39,766 bases of DNA from Bacteroidota bacterium. Lineage in GTDB: Bacteria > Bacteroidota > Bacteroidia > 2-12-FULL-35-15. The stretch's first letter is position 1. The number at the start of each line of letters is the position of its first letter. Below the pieces are notes generated by a model. It saw only the letters and a program-made list of their open reading frames with translations. It had not been told where the DNA came from and ran no database searches. A program made the position numbers and the translations under genes. Positions 25,301-34,066 of this stretch are shown here, piece after piece. The stretch spans positions 1 to 39,766 of the forward strand of contig CANIFU010000023.1 of assembly GCA_947466965.1 (NCBI GenBank), in the 5' to 3' direction.

Positions 25301-28300
25301 AACTCCAACTTCTTTATCTGCCGGATTAGATGCAAACGGAAATTTAAATAGTCCCACATCCCGTTGGGCTGGTATCATGCGCTCTATCAGTACAAACGAT
25401 TTTGAAGCAGCAAATATTGAGTTTATTCAGTTTTGGGTCATGGATCCTTTTAACAGTGATCTACCGGTTGCTGATCAGATTACTTCTGGAGAATTGTATT
25501 TTGATCTTGGAAATATTTCTGAAGATGTTTTGAGAGATGGATACAAAAGCGCAGAAAACGTGTTGCCCGCTCCAAGTACAGCGGCTCAAAATAATGGAAA
25601 TAATTTACCAATAGATACTACCGCATTCGGTATCGTTCCATTAATTCAACCCCTTGTAAATGCTTTTAACAGCGATGAAGGCGACAGAGCTTTTCAGGAT
25701 ATTGGTTTGGATGGGATGAGTAATGCACAGGAACAAAGTTTTTTTAATGATTATTTGAATCAGGTTGCGCTCACCTCTCCTGCAGGTTATGGCGCCATTT
25801 TAGCCGATCCTTCTGGTGATGATTACCGCTATTTTAGAGATGGTATTTATGATGCTGCAAGTAGTAAAACATTAGAGCGCTATAAGAAATTTAACGGACT
25901 GGAAGGAAACTCTGCAATTACCTCCGGCTCATTTCCTACCGCTGCAACCACATTGCCTAACGTTGAAGACATAAACCGCGATAATAACTTAAGTACCGTT
26001 GAGAGTTATTATCAATACAAAGTTGGTTTAACTCCGGGTGCTTTTGCAGGTGGTGTGGGAACCAATTACATTACAAATGTGTATACCACAACCGGTCAAA
26101 ATATTAAAGACGGAACCACAAAACCAATTACTTGGTATCAGTTTAAAATCCCTATCAAAGATCCGAACGCTTTGCGTGTTGGTGCAATCGAAAATTTTCA
26201 ATCGATTCGTTTTATGCGGATGTTCATTAAAGGATGTGATAAACCGATTGTATTGCGTTTCGCCCGCCTAGAGTTGGTTCGTAACGATTGGCGAAAATAT
26301 GCTTACGACCTTTTATTACCCGGCTTGTATCAGCCAAATGACGATGCAAATACACAGTTCGATATTGGTGCTGTGAATATTGAAGAAGATGGAAGTAAAC
26401 AACCTGTGAACTACGTATTGCCCCCCAATATCGACAGGGAGATCAACACCGGTTCTGCAAATTTGGTTGCATTAAATGAACAGGCCATGTCTTTGACTAT
26501 CTGTAATCTGGAAGACGGACATTCACGAGCAGCTTTCAAAACTTCTAACTTGGATGTTCGTTCGTACAAAAAATTAAAAATGTATATCCATGCGGAAGCT
26601 TCCGCGAACACATCTAATCCGCTTAATGATAATGATCTTTATGCCTTTGTTCGCTTAGGAACAGATTACACGGATAACTATTACGAATATGCTATTCCTT
26701 TAAAAGTGACTCCTCCCGGTTATTATAACGGTTCGGATGTTGATGATCAATACCGCGTTTGGCCAGAAGCGAATGAAATGATACTTGAGTTTGAAAAATT
26801 ACAAGCAGCGAAACAACTAAGAAATATTGATATGTTCAATGGGGGAACAGTTACGCTTACGTCCGAATATATTGTGCCGGATGGCACACGGCTTATCACT
26901 GTTAAAGGAAATCCCAATTTAAGTGCCATCAAAACGATGATGATCGGTATCCGTAATCCGAACAAAGGTGGACCAACAGACAGTGATGATGGTTTGCCAA
27001 AATGCGGACAGGTTTGGGTGAATGAATTACGTTTAAGTGATTTTGATGAGCAAGGTGGATGGGCAGCTACAGCAAGGGTTACCGCTAAGCTAGCCGATTT
27101 TGGAAATTTATCCTTGTCAGGAAACATGTATACTCCTGGATTTGGTAGTATCGAAAATAAAATTCAAGAACGTAAGCGCGCAACGTTGAAGCAATATGAT
27201 GTGTCTTCAAGTTTAGAATTGGGTAAGTTCTTGCCCGAAGAATACAATATTCATATTCCAATGTATGTAGGGTATTCTGAAACATTTATCACTCCCCAAT
27301 ATAATCCGCTTGATCCGGATATCTTGTTGGCTCCAACTTTAAAGGATGAAGAAATCCCTAAAAGTGTGCGCGATTCACTGAAACATGTAACACAAGATTA
27401 TACTAAACGAAGGAGTATTAATTTTACGAATGTAAAAAAAGATAAAGGAAAAAATTCCAAGAAGAGCCGTATCTATGATATTGAAAATTGGGCGGCATCT
27501 TATTCATATAATGAAACATATAAGCGTGATGTAAATATAGAATATAATACCCAACGAAGTTATCGTGGTGGGTTGGTTTATAATTTTGCTCCTACCCCAA
27601 AAAATTATAAACCTTTTGCGAAAACAAAATTATTTCAGAGCCAATACCTTCAGCTGATCAAGGACCTTAACTTTTATTTACTGCCCAATAAAATTGGCTT
27701 CGGAACGGATGTTGACCGCGATTTCAGTACTTCTAAAAATAGAAATACAACGGGTGGGGATTTATTGATCCTACCGACCTTTAATAAGCGTTTTACAATG
27801 AGTCGTAACTATGAATTTAAATATGACCTTACAAAAGGATTGAAGTTTGATTATACTGCCACAAATGATGCCCGTATCCTTGAGCCTGCTGGCGAAATTG
27901 ACACCGGTGAAAAAAAGGATACTCTTTGGAATAATTTTCTTGAAGGCGGACAAACAACCCGCTTCAATCAGCAAGTAGGAGTTAATTATACAATCCCTAT
28001 TAATAAAATTCCTTTACTTGATTTTATAACGGCATCCGTTAGATATGGTGGAACCTATGGCTGGGAACGCGCCCCATTTAATGCCGATTCCTTAGGGAAT
28101 ACCATACGCAATTCACAAACAATTAATTGGAACGGTCAGTTTAATATGATCACCTTATACAATAAGATCCCTTACTTTAAAAAGATTAATCAGAAAGGAA
28201 ATAAAGCACAGAACAAAGGTGGTAAAGCGAGTGCTATTACTAAGCAGAGTGCTCCTAAAACTCCTGCTGAAATTGCAGATTCAACTAAAAATGCAAAAAA

Positions 28301-29678
28301 TAATAAATTCGAAATATTGGAATATGTCGCCAAAATAATAATGTCGATAAAAACGGTTACGGTTACTTATTCTACAACCGAAGGGACAATTCTGCCTGGT
28401 TACGGACAAAATACGAGTATGTTTGGTATGGATGACCACTTGCAGGGACCAACAGCAGGTTTTGTATTGGGAAGTCAAAAAGATATTCGACCCGAAGCGA
28501 TCGAAAAAGATTGGCTTGTTCAAACCCAATCAATAAACTTGCCCTATACCCAAACCTATAGCCAAAATTTAAATATCCGTGCCAACGTAGAACCACTGCC
28601 CGATCTAAAGATTGAGCTAACCGGTTCACGAACGAAAGCAAGAAGTAATAGCGAATTTTTCAGATGGGATGGAGACGAATTTGTATCGCAATCACCAATG
28701 GAAACAGGAAATTTTAGTATGTCGTATGTAACATATAAAACGTCTTTTGTAAAAGATGGGGATGAAACATTTCAGAAATTTTTGAATGTACGACCAGGCA
28801 TTTCTGCTCGCCAGGGAGATGAAAATCAGTTTTCTGCTGGTACTGTTGGCGGTGTTTATCAGGAAGGATATAATGCAACGTCTCAGGATGTATTGATCCC
28901 TGCTTTCCTTGCAGCCTATTCAGGTAAAAGTGAAAACAATATCAGTTTGAGCCCTTTCCCAAAAATTCCCAAACTAAACTGGAGAGCAACATATGACGGA
29001 CTGTCGAAGATGGAAAAAATCAAAAAATATTTTAAATCGTTTACCTTAAGTCATGCGTATCGCTCAACTTATAGTGTAGGCGGTTATACATCTAATTTAT
29101 TATTTGTGGATGATGGAACAGGACATACGGATATTAAGGAAACCGTTTCATCGGTTGCCGGTAATCCGAATTTCTTATCCCGAGATCTGATTAGTACAGT
29201 TTCTATTTCTGAACAATGGAGTCCGCTTATTAAACTGGATATGACTTTAAAAAATAGTGTTTTGCTGAGTTTTGAATTCAAAAAAGATAGAAATTTATCC
29301 TTGGGATTAACAAGTAAAACAATTACGGAGGTTGCCGGACAAGAGATTATTGGTGGACTTGGTTATAGAATTCCTAATTTGAAATTGGGGAAATTACAAA
29401 TCAAAGGTAAGCCCATTAAGAGTGATTTAAACTTAAAACTGGATCTCTCATTCCGTAAAAATGAAACGGTCATCAGACGAATTGTAGAAGAGGTTAGTCA
29501 ATATACTGCAGGCACGAATATTATTTCTATAAAAGTTTCTGCTGATTATGTGATCAGTGAAAAGATCAATATACGCTTGTTTTATGACAGAATTATTAAT
29601 AAGCCGGTTATTTCTTCTTCATTCCCGACAACAAATACCAACGCAGGAATCAGTCTTCGTTTGACTTTGGCAAATTAA
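22383..29678 (+). CDS. sprA: SprA, outer membrane translocon of the type IX secretion system
   Basis: A 2431-residue protein, within the usual SprA size of about 2300-2500. SprA (Sov in Porphyromonas) is a very large single-chain beta-barrel through which folded T9SS cargo crosses the outer membrane. Visible hallmarks are the early GGEIFDRIFGGNTVDIRPNGSA segment, KLKLTTSYNTEATFDYENQMKLEY, the 'GNVSLPLNGSLITGSQTLFGIKTQLQFG' strand region, SYIDDFEGSQSEIDL, and the C-terminal barrel strands ending GISLRLTLAN. The start is TTG at 22383; there is no earlier ATG and the next Met is inside the signal peptide (MTKSFAKYILVTGASLGMLS). No frameshift interrupts its 7.3 kb. The several T9SS cargo genes in this window need it for export. 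Confidence 0.96.
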   Translation: MTKSFAKYILVTGASLGMLSLIVNSDAKVSSYKHANAADENQPVFAIDTPIDEDTPIILPYNFQDQSNNDPLNYPNAGGLMLNNPSNINTSVDYDPVTGQYNVNQTIGGINYRPPTFLESEEYQKLMFDKQVKDYWNARSHAESQSAQSNTVIPKLHVGGEIFDRIFGGNTVDIRPNGSAELIFAYNGTNTENPAIPVKNRKTNTFDFDEKIQLNVVGKIGDKLKLTTSYNTEATFDYENQMKLEYTGYEDEIIKKIEAGNVSLPLNGSLITGSQTLFGIKTQLQFGRLTITSVLSQQKGKKSEVEVTGGAQVTKFDIPGDQYEANKHFFLAHYFRDNFNSALAGLPFVNSQVNITRMEAWVSNTNGATNDVRSVVAFAELAEDSAHVPSNQFPYVGDNPLDKLPYNTQNDLYFKITDPTAIPSNIGVRSINTTVAKIYSITGDIVKPQTNYELVASARKLQASEYTLNARLGFISLNQQLNPDQILSVAYEYTYNGIVYRVGEFSTDGISAPEALITKMLKSSATNTKHPMWNLMMKNIYSIGAYQVNSQDFKLEVFYTNSQSGTDINYLPVSAAEVLIAAKPLNQVLFVDRLNQQNDATPDGAFDFIDGVTINATNGRVIFPVVEPFGDHLRSRFTPTSTEANSYVFDPLYDSTITTARNVFANLNRFKLKGSYQSTGGSEISLGAPNVPQGSVTVTAGGILLQENVQYTVDYTLGRVKIIDEGVLNSGMPIKISLESNALFAIQQKTLFGTHLDYRINKDFSIGGTVLNLTERPLTKKVNIGDEPISNTIWGLDANYRTEAPFLTRWIDKIPFIETKEMSTITAAGEFAYLVPGHSSAIGKSGNSYIDDFEGSQSEIDLHAQSAWSLASTPQGQTASGMFPEGALSDSLPNGFNRAKLNWYHIDPLFMRNQSGTTPGYYSTTDMSNNFAREIPETEVFPNKPSSSGTPVITTTLDLAYYPSERGPYNYDVTPTSLSAGLDANGNLNSPTSRWAGIMRSISTNDFEAANIEFIQFWVMDPFNSDLPVADQITSGELYFDLGNISEDVLRDGYKSAENVLPAPSTAAQNNGNNLPIDTTAFGIVPLIQPLVNAFNSDEGDRAFQDIGLDGMSNAQEQSFFNDYLNQVALTSPAGYGAILADPSGDDYRYFRDGIYDAASSKTLERYKKFNGLEGNSAITSGSFPTAATTLPNVEDINRDNNLSTVESYYQYKVGLTPGAFAGGVGTNYITNVYTTTGQNIKDGTTKPITWYQFKIPIKDPNALRVGAIENFQSIRFMRMFIKGCDKPIVLRFARLELVRNDWRKYAYDLLLPGLYQPNDDANTQFDIGAVNIEEDGSKQPVNYVLPPNIDREINTGSANLVALNEQAMSLTICNLEDGHSRAAFKTSNLDVRSYKKLKMYIHAEASANTSNPLNDNDLYAFVRLGTDYTDNYYEYAIPLKVTPPGYYNGSDVDDQYRVWPEANEMILEFEKLQAAKQLRNIDMFNGGTVTLTSEYIVPDGTRLITVKGNPNLSAIKTMMIGIRNPNKGGPTDSDDGLPKCGQVWVNELRLSDFDEQGGWAATARVTAKLADFGNLSLSGNMYTPGFGSIENKIQERKRATLKQYDVSSSLELGKFLPEEYNIHIPMYVGYSETFITPQYNPLDPDILLAPTLKDEEIPKSVRDSLKHVTQDYTKRRSINFTNVKKDKGKNSKKSRIYDIENWAASYSYNETYKRDVNIEYNTQRSYRGGLVYNFAPTPKNYKPFAKTKLFQSQYLQLIKDLNFYLLPNKIGFGTDVDRDFSTSKNRNTTGGDLLILPTFNKRFTMSRNYEFKYDLTKGLKFDYTATNDARILEPAGEIDTGEKKDTLWNNFLEGGQTTRFNQQVGVNYTIPINKIPLLDFITASVRYGGTYGWERAPFNADSLGNTIRNSQTINWNGQFNMITLYNKIPYFKKINQKGNKAQNKGGKASAITKQSAPKTPAEIADSTKNAKNNKFEILEYVAKIIMSIKTVTVTYSTTEGTILPGYGQNTSMFGMDDHLQGPTAGFVLGSQKDIRPEAIEKDWLVQTQSINLPYTQTYSQNLNIRANVEPLPDLKIELTGSRTKARSNSEFFRWDGDEFVSQSPMETGNFSMSYVTYKTSFVKDGDETFQKFLNVRPGISARQGDENQFSAGTVGGVYQEGYNATSQDVLIPAFLAAYSGKSENNISLSPFPKIPKLNWRATYDGLSKMEKIKKYFKSFTLSHAYRSTYSVGGYTSNLLFVDDGTGHTDIKETVSSVAGNPNFLSRDLISTVSISEQWSPLIKLDMTLKNSVLLSFEFKKDRNLSLGLTSKTITEVAGQEIIGGLGYRIPNLKLGKLQIKGKPIKSDLNLKLDLSFRKNETVIRRIVEEVSQYTAGTNIISIKVSADYVISEKINIRLFYDRIINKPVISSSFPTTNTNAGISLRLTLAN

Positions 29679-29692
29679 TTCTGAACATTATT

Positions 29693-29721
29693 TTGAAGTA
29701 ATAGAATTAACTATAAATTTG
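29693..29721 (+). promoter_or_regulatory. Promoter for gcvH
   Basis: TTG (29693-29695), 18 bases, TAAATTTG (29714-29721), 24 bases before the gcvH ATG. It shows that gcvH can be expressed independently of the long sprA gene. Confidence 0.6.
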
Positions 29722-29745
29722 TGTTTCAATTAAAAAAAAATTAAA

Positions 29746-30126
29746 ATGAACTTTCCTGAAAATTTAAAGTACACCAAAGATCACGAATGGGTTCGTGTAG
29801 AAGGTAATATCGCATTTATCGGCATAACAGAATTTGCACAAGGAGAACTTGGCGATATCGTTTATGTGGATATCACATCAGAAGGGGAGGACTTGGCGCA
29901 CGAAGAGATATTCGGAACGGTTGAAGCAGTTAAGACAGTTTCTGATTTGTTTATGCCCGTTTCCGGAAAAGTACTTGAATTGAATAAAGGCTTGGATACG
30001 AATCCTGAATCGGTAAACAAAGATCCTTACGGAGCTGGTTGGATGATTAAGGTAGAAATGAAAGATGCTGCTGAAGCAAACGCTTTAATGAGTGCTGCAG
30101 ATTACAAAGCTCTGATCGGACATTAA
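29746..30126 (+). CDS. gcvH: Glycine cleavage system H protein
   Basis: A 126-residue lipoyl carrier of normal length. HEWV at 13-16, [19 protein letters not shown] and the lipoylation loop [19 protein letters not shown] with K63 as the lipoyl-lysine are present; the C-terminal [10 protein letters not shown] also matches. It shuttles the aminomethyl group between the P, T and L proteins during glycine breakdown to CO2, ammonia and methylene-THF. None of the other gcv genes is nearby, which is common in Bacteroidota, where gcvH follows sprA. The vanZ-like gene starts 25 bp downstream. Confidence 0.97.
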   Translation: MNFPENLKYTKDHEWVRVEGNIAFIGITEFAQGELGDIVYVDITSEGEDLAHEEIFGTVEAVKTVSDLFMPVSGKVLELNKGLDTNPESVNKDPYGAGWMIKVEMKDAAEANALMSAADYKALIGH

Positions 30127-30151
30127 TTCCACTCTTTTAATAGAGATAAAA

Positions 30152-30547
30152 ATGTTTCTTAAAAATACAAAATGGGCGTTGCTGTGGGCAATGTTCATTC
30201 TTATAGTATGCGGAATTCCCGGGAGGGACATTCCGCATATTTCATTTCTGGAACTTGTAAGCATTGATAAATTTGTGCATGGAGGAATGTTTTTTGTACT
30301 TCAATTGCTATTGATCAGAGGTTTTACTCTTCAAACAAATTATAGTAGCTTGCAACGCCAGGCAAAATTTTCTGCAGTGTTAATTTGTATAACATATGGT
30401 GGATTGCTTGAGTTGATGCAGGGTGCTGTGTTTTCAGAACGCAGTGCTGATGTTTTTGATTTTATTGCAAACACTATTGGTTGTATTTCCGGAATGCTGC
30501 TATATGCTAGTATTGAAAAAAAATGGTTAATAAAATTCATCAAATGA
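30152..30547 (+). CDS. VanZ-like family membrane protein
   Basis: A 131-residue protein with about four membrane segments: ALLWAMFILIVCGIPG, GGMFFVLQLLLIRG, FSAVLICITYGGLLELMQ and FIANTIGCISGMLLYASI. DKFVHGGMFFVLQ and YGGLLELMQGAVFSERSADVFD are the conserved VanZ motifs (the His and acidic residues face the membrane boundary). The family is named after the teicoplanin-resistance protein VanZ, but most members are house-keeping proteins of unknown role, so no resistance function is implied. Its TGA stop overlaps the ATG of the next gene. Confidence 0.88.
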   Translation: MFLKNTKWALLWAMFILIVCGIPGRDIPHISFLELVSIDKFVHGGMFFVLQLLLIRGFTLQTNYSSLQRQAKFSAVLICITYGGLLELMQGAVFSERSADVFDFIANTIGCISGMLLYASIEKKWLIKFIK

Positions 30548-30999
30548 ATATTGATTGGGAAATAAAAAAGTTTGAAGAACTTTCGGTATTTGAATTATAT
30601 ACCCTAATGCAATTGAGACAGGCGGTTTTTACTGTTGAACAAAATTGTGCGTATCAGGATGCCGACGGCAAGGATCTCAAGTGTTTCCATCTGATGGGTT
30701 ATAACAATGAAAAAGAACTCATTGCATATTCCAGAATAGTGCCTGCAGGGATTTCTTTTGATGAAGTTTCTATCGGCCGTGTTATTAGTTCTGACAAGGC
30801 AAGAGGTACAGGTGCAGGAAAAGCATTAATGAAAAAATCGAAGGCATTCATTGAGGAACATTTTGGAAACGTTCCAATTCGTATTGGTGCTCAATGTTAT
30901 CTTATCAAATTTTACGAAGGTCTTGGATTCCAAATTGCTAGTGAAGAGTATCTGGAAGATAATATTCCACATATTGAAATGTTATTTAAGCCTTTATAA
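30544..30999 (+). CDS. elaA: GNAT acetyltransferase, ElaA family
   Basis: The protein has 151 residues from the ATG at 30544. The start overlaps the VanZ stop in an ATGA arrangement, so translation is coupled; an upstream in-frame start at 30523 would lie inside the preceding gene and is rejected. The ElaA hallmark LMQLRQAVFTVEQNCAYQDADG is present, followed by the acetyl-CoA loop region IGRVISSDKARGTGAGKALM and the C-terminal GAQCYLIKFYEGLGF and HIEMLF. The substrate of ElaA proteins is unknown; the fold predicts N-acetyl transfer in the cytoplasm. Confidence 0.9.
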   Translation: MNIDWEIKKFEELSVFELYTLMQLRQAVFTVEQNCAYQDADGKDLKCFHLMGYNNEKELIAYSRIVPAGISFDEVSIGRVISSDKARGTGAGKALMKKSKAFIEEHFGNVPIRIGAQCYLIKFYEGLGFQIASEEYLEDNIPHIEMLFKPL

Positions 31000-31126
31000 T
31001 AATTTCAGACTTTACATATATTCTTAGGATGTTACTGATGAATCATCAAACGATCATCAAACGAATTGTTTCGGTAAAGTAAAATTTGAAATAAAAAAAG
31101 TCAAGAATTTTTTCTTATCTTTTATA

Positions 31127-32401
31127 TTAGATAATCATTCCTGCTCCAACCGTTACATTGGTAGCTTCGTCAATTAATATAATACTTCCAGTGTTTCTAT
31201 TTCTGCTGTATTTGTCAATAGTAATAGGAGCAGTCGTTTTAAAAGAGATACGAGCAATGTCATTCAGATTGATATTTTTATCATCTTCAATTTTTTCTAA
31301 TGTGTTGATGTTGACTTTATACTGAATATCTTTTACTATACATCTTACATCTTTTGAAGTATGTTTCAATGCATATTTTCCATTTGCTTGTAATTGTTTG
31401 TCAGCTAACCAGCAAATCATTACTTCAATATCTTGTGTTACTATTGGTTGATTGTCTGTTTTTACAATCATGTCACCACGAGAAATATCAATTTCGTTTT
31501 CAAGAGTAAGAGTCACACTCATTGGAGCAAATGCTTCTTCCAAGGAATTGTCTAGTAAATCAATTGATTTTATTTTAGAAGTATGCCCGCTTGGTAAAAC
31601 AGTAACAGCATCTCCTTTTTTGAAAACGCCACCAGCAATTCTTCCTGCATATCCTCTGTAATCATGATGTTCGTTGCTCATTGGGCGAATTACATATTGT
31701 ACTGGGAAACGTGCATCGGAATGATTGATGTCGTTTTCAATTTTAATATTTTCCAATAAATACATCAACGTATTTCCTTTGTACCAATCCATATTTTTAG
31801 ATGGATCAACAACGTTATCGCCTTTTAAAGCACTGATTGGTAAAAAGTACACATCGCTAATTTCTAATTTATTTGCAAAGGCTGTGTAATCGTTTTTAAT
31901 TTTTTCAAATACATCTTCTTTGAAATCTACTAAGTCCATTTTGTTTACGCAGACAATCACATGAGGAATTCTCAATAAAGAAGCGATGTAAGTATGACGC
32001 ATGGTTTGTTCAATTAAACCTTTACGTGCATCAATTAAAATAATGGCAGCATTTGCAGTGGATGCACCTGTAACCATATTTCTGGTATATTGAATATGTC
32101 CAGGAGTGTCGGCAATGATGAATTTACGTTTTGGAGTTGCAAAATAGCGATAGGCAACATCAATTGTAATTCCCTGTTCCCGTTCTGCACGCAATCCATC
32201 TGTCAGTAATGCAAGATTTACATATTCTTCGCCACGTTTTTCACTCGTTGCTCTGATCGCTTCATATTGATCTTCGAAAATAGATTTTGAATCGTAAAGT
32301 AATCTCCCGATTAAGGTACTCTTTCCATCATCAACGGATCCCGCTGTTGTGAAGCGAAGAAGATCCATAGTTAAATATCCAGCTGTTGAAAATTCCGTCA
32401 T
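31127..32401 (-). CDS. cysN: Sulfate adenylyltransferase subunit 1 (GTPase) CysN
   Basis: The protein has 424 residues from the ATG at 32401. The frame is open 22 codons further, but these are the translation of a dispersed repeat (SSGVEK) and are rejected. The EF-Tu-like G domain shows GSVDDGKST (21-29), the switch region with EREQGITIDVAYRYF, DTPGHIQYTRNM and NKMDLVD; domains II and III follow (FPVQYVIRP, TTAPITIDKY). CysN couples GTP hydrolysis to APS formation by CysD. It is the third gene of cysC-cysD-cysN; the 136-bp gap from cysD carries two repeat copies. There is no fused CysC kinase domain; the kinase is a separate gene here. Confidence 0.95.
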   Translation of the reverse strand: MTEFSTAGYLTMDLLRFTTAGSVDDGKSTLIGRLLYDSKSIFEDQYEAIRATSEKRGEEYVNLALLTDGLRAEREQGITIDVAYRYFATPKRKFIIADTPGHIQYTRNMVTGASTANAAIILIDARKGLIEQTMRHTYIASLLRIPHVIVCVNKMDLVDFKEDVFEKIKNDYTAFANKLEISDVYFLPISALKGDNVVDPSKNMDWYKGNTLMYLLENIKIENDINHSDARFPVQYVIRPMSNEHHDYRGYAGRIAGGVFKKGDAVTVLPSGHTSKIKSIDLLDNSLEEAFAPMSVTLTLENEIDISRGDMIVKTDNQPIVTQDIEVMICWLADKQLQANGKYALKHTSKDVRCIVKDIQYKVNINTLEKIEDDKNINLNDIARISFKTTAPITIDKYSRNRNTGSIILIDEATNVTVGAGMII

Positions 32402-32434
32402 AACAAATTTTATTTTACCATTTGAGGAAAAAGA

Positions 32435-32519
32435 TTTCTCGACTCCGCTCGAACTGACTGGCGACAAGCATTTTTCTTTCCTATATTAATCTCGTTCTCG
32501 ACTCCGCTCGAACTGACAC
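32435..32519. repeat. Two copies of the TCGAGCGGAGTCGAG repeat between cysD and cysN
   Basis: Two direct copies, 32435-32458 and 32494-32519 (minus-strand reading CAGTTCGAGCGGAGTCGAGA), lie in the intercistronic gap, 59 bp apart. Being inside an operon they are transcribed and could form RNA structure that affects cysN yield. Related copies lie at 6737-6761 and near 9366. Confidence 0.75.
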
Positions 32520-32537
32520 TTAATGTTGTTAATTCGT

Positions 32538-33443
32538 TTAAAAATATCCAGCTTTTTTTCTGTCTTCCATAGCCGCTTCAGATCGTTTGTCATCAATTCG
32601 GCTTCCTCTTTCGGTTACGCGTGTTGATGCTACTTCTTCAACAATTTCTTCCAGTGTAGTTGCTTTAGAAAGTACGGCTCCGGTACAACTGATATCTCCG
32701 ATCGTTCTGAATCGAACCTGCATTTTTTCAACTTTCTCATTTGGTTTGAGCGGTATCACATGAGAGTGGGCATAAATCACTCCATCACGTAAAAAACATT
32801 CGCGCTCATGTGTAAAATAGATACTTGGAATTTCAATATTCTCCTGTAAGATATATTGCCATACATCCATTTCTGTCCAGTTACTTATCGGGAACACTCT
32901 AAAATGTTCACCTACATGTTTTCTCCCGTTAAATAAATTCCACAATTCAGGCCGCTGGTTTTTGGGATCCCATTGTACGAATTCATCACGGTGGGAGAAA
33001 AAACGCTCTTTCGCTCTTGCCTTTTCCTCATCTCTTCTCGCTCCTCCGATACAGGCATCTAACTTATATTTTTCTATTGTTTCAAGCAGCGTAACCGTCT
33101 GTAAAACATTTCTGCTGGCACTAAATCCTCTTTCCTCAATAGCTTTTCCTTCATCAATACTTTGTTGAACTGATCCAACGATCAACTGAGCGCCATATTT
33201 TTTTGCTAACTCATCTCTGAATGTGATCGTTTCTTCAAAATTATGACCGGTATCAACATGTAACAAAGGAAAGGGAAATTTTGAGGGAGCAAAGGCTTTG
33301 CGTGCCAAATGAAAACATACAATGGAATCTTTTCCACCCGAAAAAAGTAGAGCCGGCTTTTCAAATTGTGCTGCCACTTCGCGCAAAACAAAAATACTTT
33401 CGCTCTCTAACTCTTTTAAATGTGTCAGGGTGTGATTTTTCAT
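32538..33443 (-). CDS. cysD: Sulfate adenylyltransferase subunit 2 CysD
   Basis: A 301-residue protein of the PAPS-reductase/N-type ATP pyrophosphatase fold. The PP-loop LLFSGGKDSIVCFHLA is at about 33-48, followed by PLLHVDTGHNFEETI, GARRDEEKARAKERFFSHRD and the C-terminal RFRTIGDISCTGAVLSKA and RGSRIDDKRSEAAMEDRKKAGYF, all CysD signatures. With CysN it makes adenosine 5'-phosphosulfate from ATP and sulfate. Its ATG overlaps the cysC stop codon as ATGA, so the two are translationally coupled. Confidence 0.96.
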   Translation of the reverse strand: MKNHTLTHLKELESESIFVLREVAAQFEKPALLFSGGKDSIVCFHLARKAFAPSKFPFPLLHVDTGHNFEETITFRDELAKKYGAQLIVGSVQQSIDEGKAIEERGFSASRNVLQTVTLLETIEKYKLDACIGGARRDEEKARAKERFFSHRDEFVQWDPKNQRPELWNLFNGRKHVGEHFRVFPISNWTEMDVWQYILQENIEIPSIYFTHERECFLRDGVIYAHSHVIPLKPNEKVEKMQVRFRTIGDISCTGAVLSKATTLEEIVEEVASTRVTERGSRIDDKRSEAAMEDRKKAGYF

Positions 33444-34018
33444 AAATTTATTTTAGCCAATATCTTTTTTACGCATTCTTCGATACTCCATGTATCCGTA
33501 ATTTCAATTGTTGGGTTTTCAGGTTTTTCAAATGGAGCATCGATTCCCGTAAAATCTTTTATCTCTCCGCTTCTCGCTTTTGCATACAATCCTTTTACAT
33601 CCCTTTTTTCACAAATTTCTAAAGGTGTATTTACAAATACTTCCACAAAATCATTTTTTCCAATAATGTTTTTAGCAATAGTTCTTATTTCATCTGTTGG
33701 ACTAATAAAACAACAGATGGTAATTATTCCGCATTCCACAAAAAGTTTCGTTACTTCAGCAATTCTTCTGATGTTTTCAATTCTGTCGACATCGCTAAAG
33801 CCTAAATTGCTGTTAATGCCACTGCGAATATTATCTCCATCTAATAGCTGAGTGAGTAATCCCTTTTTGTATAGCTCTCTTTCTAATGCAATAGCGATAG
33901 TCGTTTTCCCAGCACCACTTAATCCTGTGAACCAAATCGCAATTCCTTTTTGTTTGAGCAACTGTTCTTTGTCTGCTCGTTGTAAAATTTTATCTGTTGG
34001 AAATATTTTCGAGTTCAT
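33440..34018 (-). CDS. cysC: Adenylylsulfate kinase CysC
   Basis: The protein has 192 residues from the ATG at 34018; six additional upstream codons (MFYIYT) are in frame but less likely because the terminator U-run lies close by. The P-loop GLSGAGKTT with K38 is at 32-40, then DGDNIRSGINSNLGFS, DRIENIRRIAEV and the APS-binding ICCFISPTDEIR and KARSGEIKDFTGIDAPFE segments. It phosphorylates APS to PAPS. It is the first gene of the cysC-cysD-cysN operon, and its leader contains the predicted attenuator (34035-34179). Confidence 0.95.
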   Translation of the reverse strand: MNSKIFPTDKILQRADKEQLLKQKGIAIWFTGLSGAGKTTIAIALERELYKKGLLTQLLDGDNIRSGINSNLGFSDVDRIENIRRIAEVTKLFVECGIITICCFISPTDEIRTIAKNIIGKNDFVEVFVNTPLEICEKRDVKGLYAKARSGEIKDFTGIDAPFEKPENPTIEITDTWSIEECVKKILAKINL

Positions 34019-34034
34019 GGTATAAATATAAAAC

Positions 34035-34066
34035 AAAAAAGGTCTAACCTGTTTGGAAAGACCTTT
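34035..34066 (-). terminator. Intrinsic terminator (attenuator) in the cysCDN leader
   Basis: On the minus strand AAAGGTCT (34066-34059), a 13-base loop, AGACCTTT (34045-34038) and then continuing T residues, TTTTTTG. An 8-bp perfect stem with a U-run, placed between the leader peptide gene and cysC with no other minus-strand gene for it to terminate. This position is that of an attenuator rather than of an end-of-gene terminator. Confidence 0.75.

Noticed and set aside
28281-28641. Minus-strand ORFs inside sprA, maeB and other long genes
   Set aside because: Shadows of real coding sequence; no start signals, domains or sensible neighbours.
30152-30547. Glycopeptide resistance from the VanZ-like gene
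   Set aside because: VanZ-like proteins are widespread house-keeping membrane proteins, and no vanA/H/X-type genes are present.
31036-31065. Short tandem GATCATCAAAC repeat between elaA and cysN
   Set aside because: Only two copies of about 11 bp; no hairpin or recognisable site, so chance is likely.
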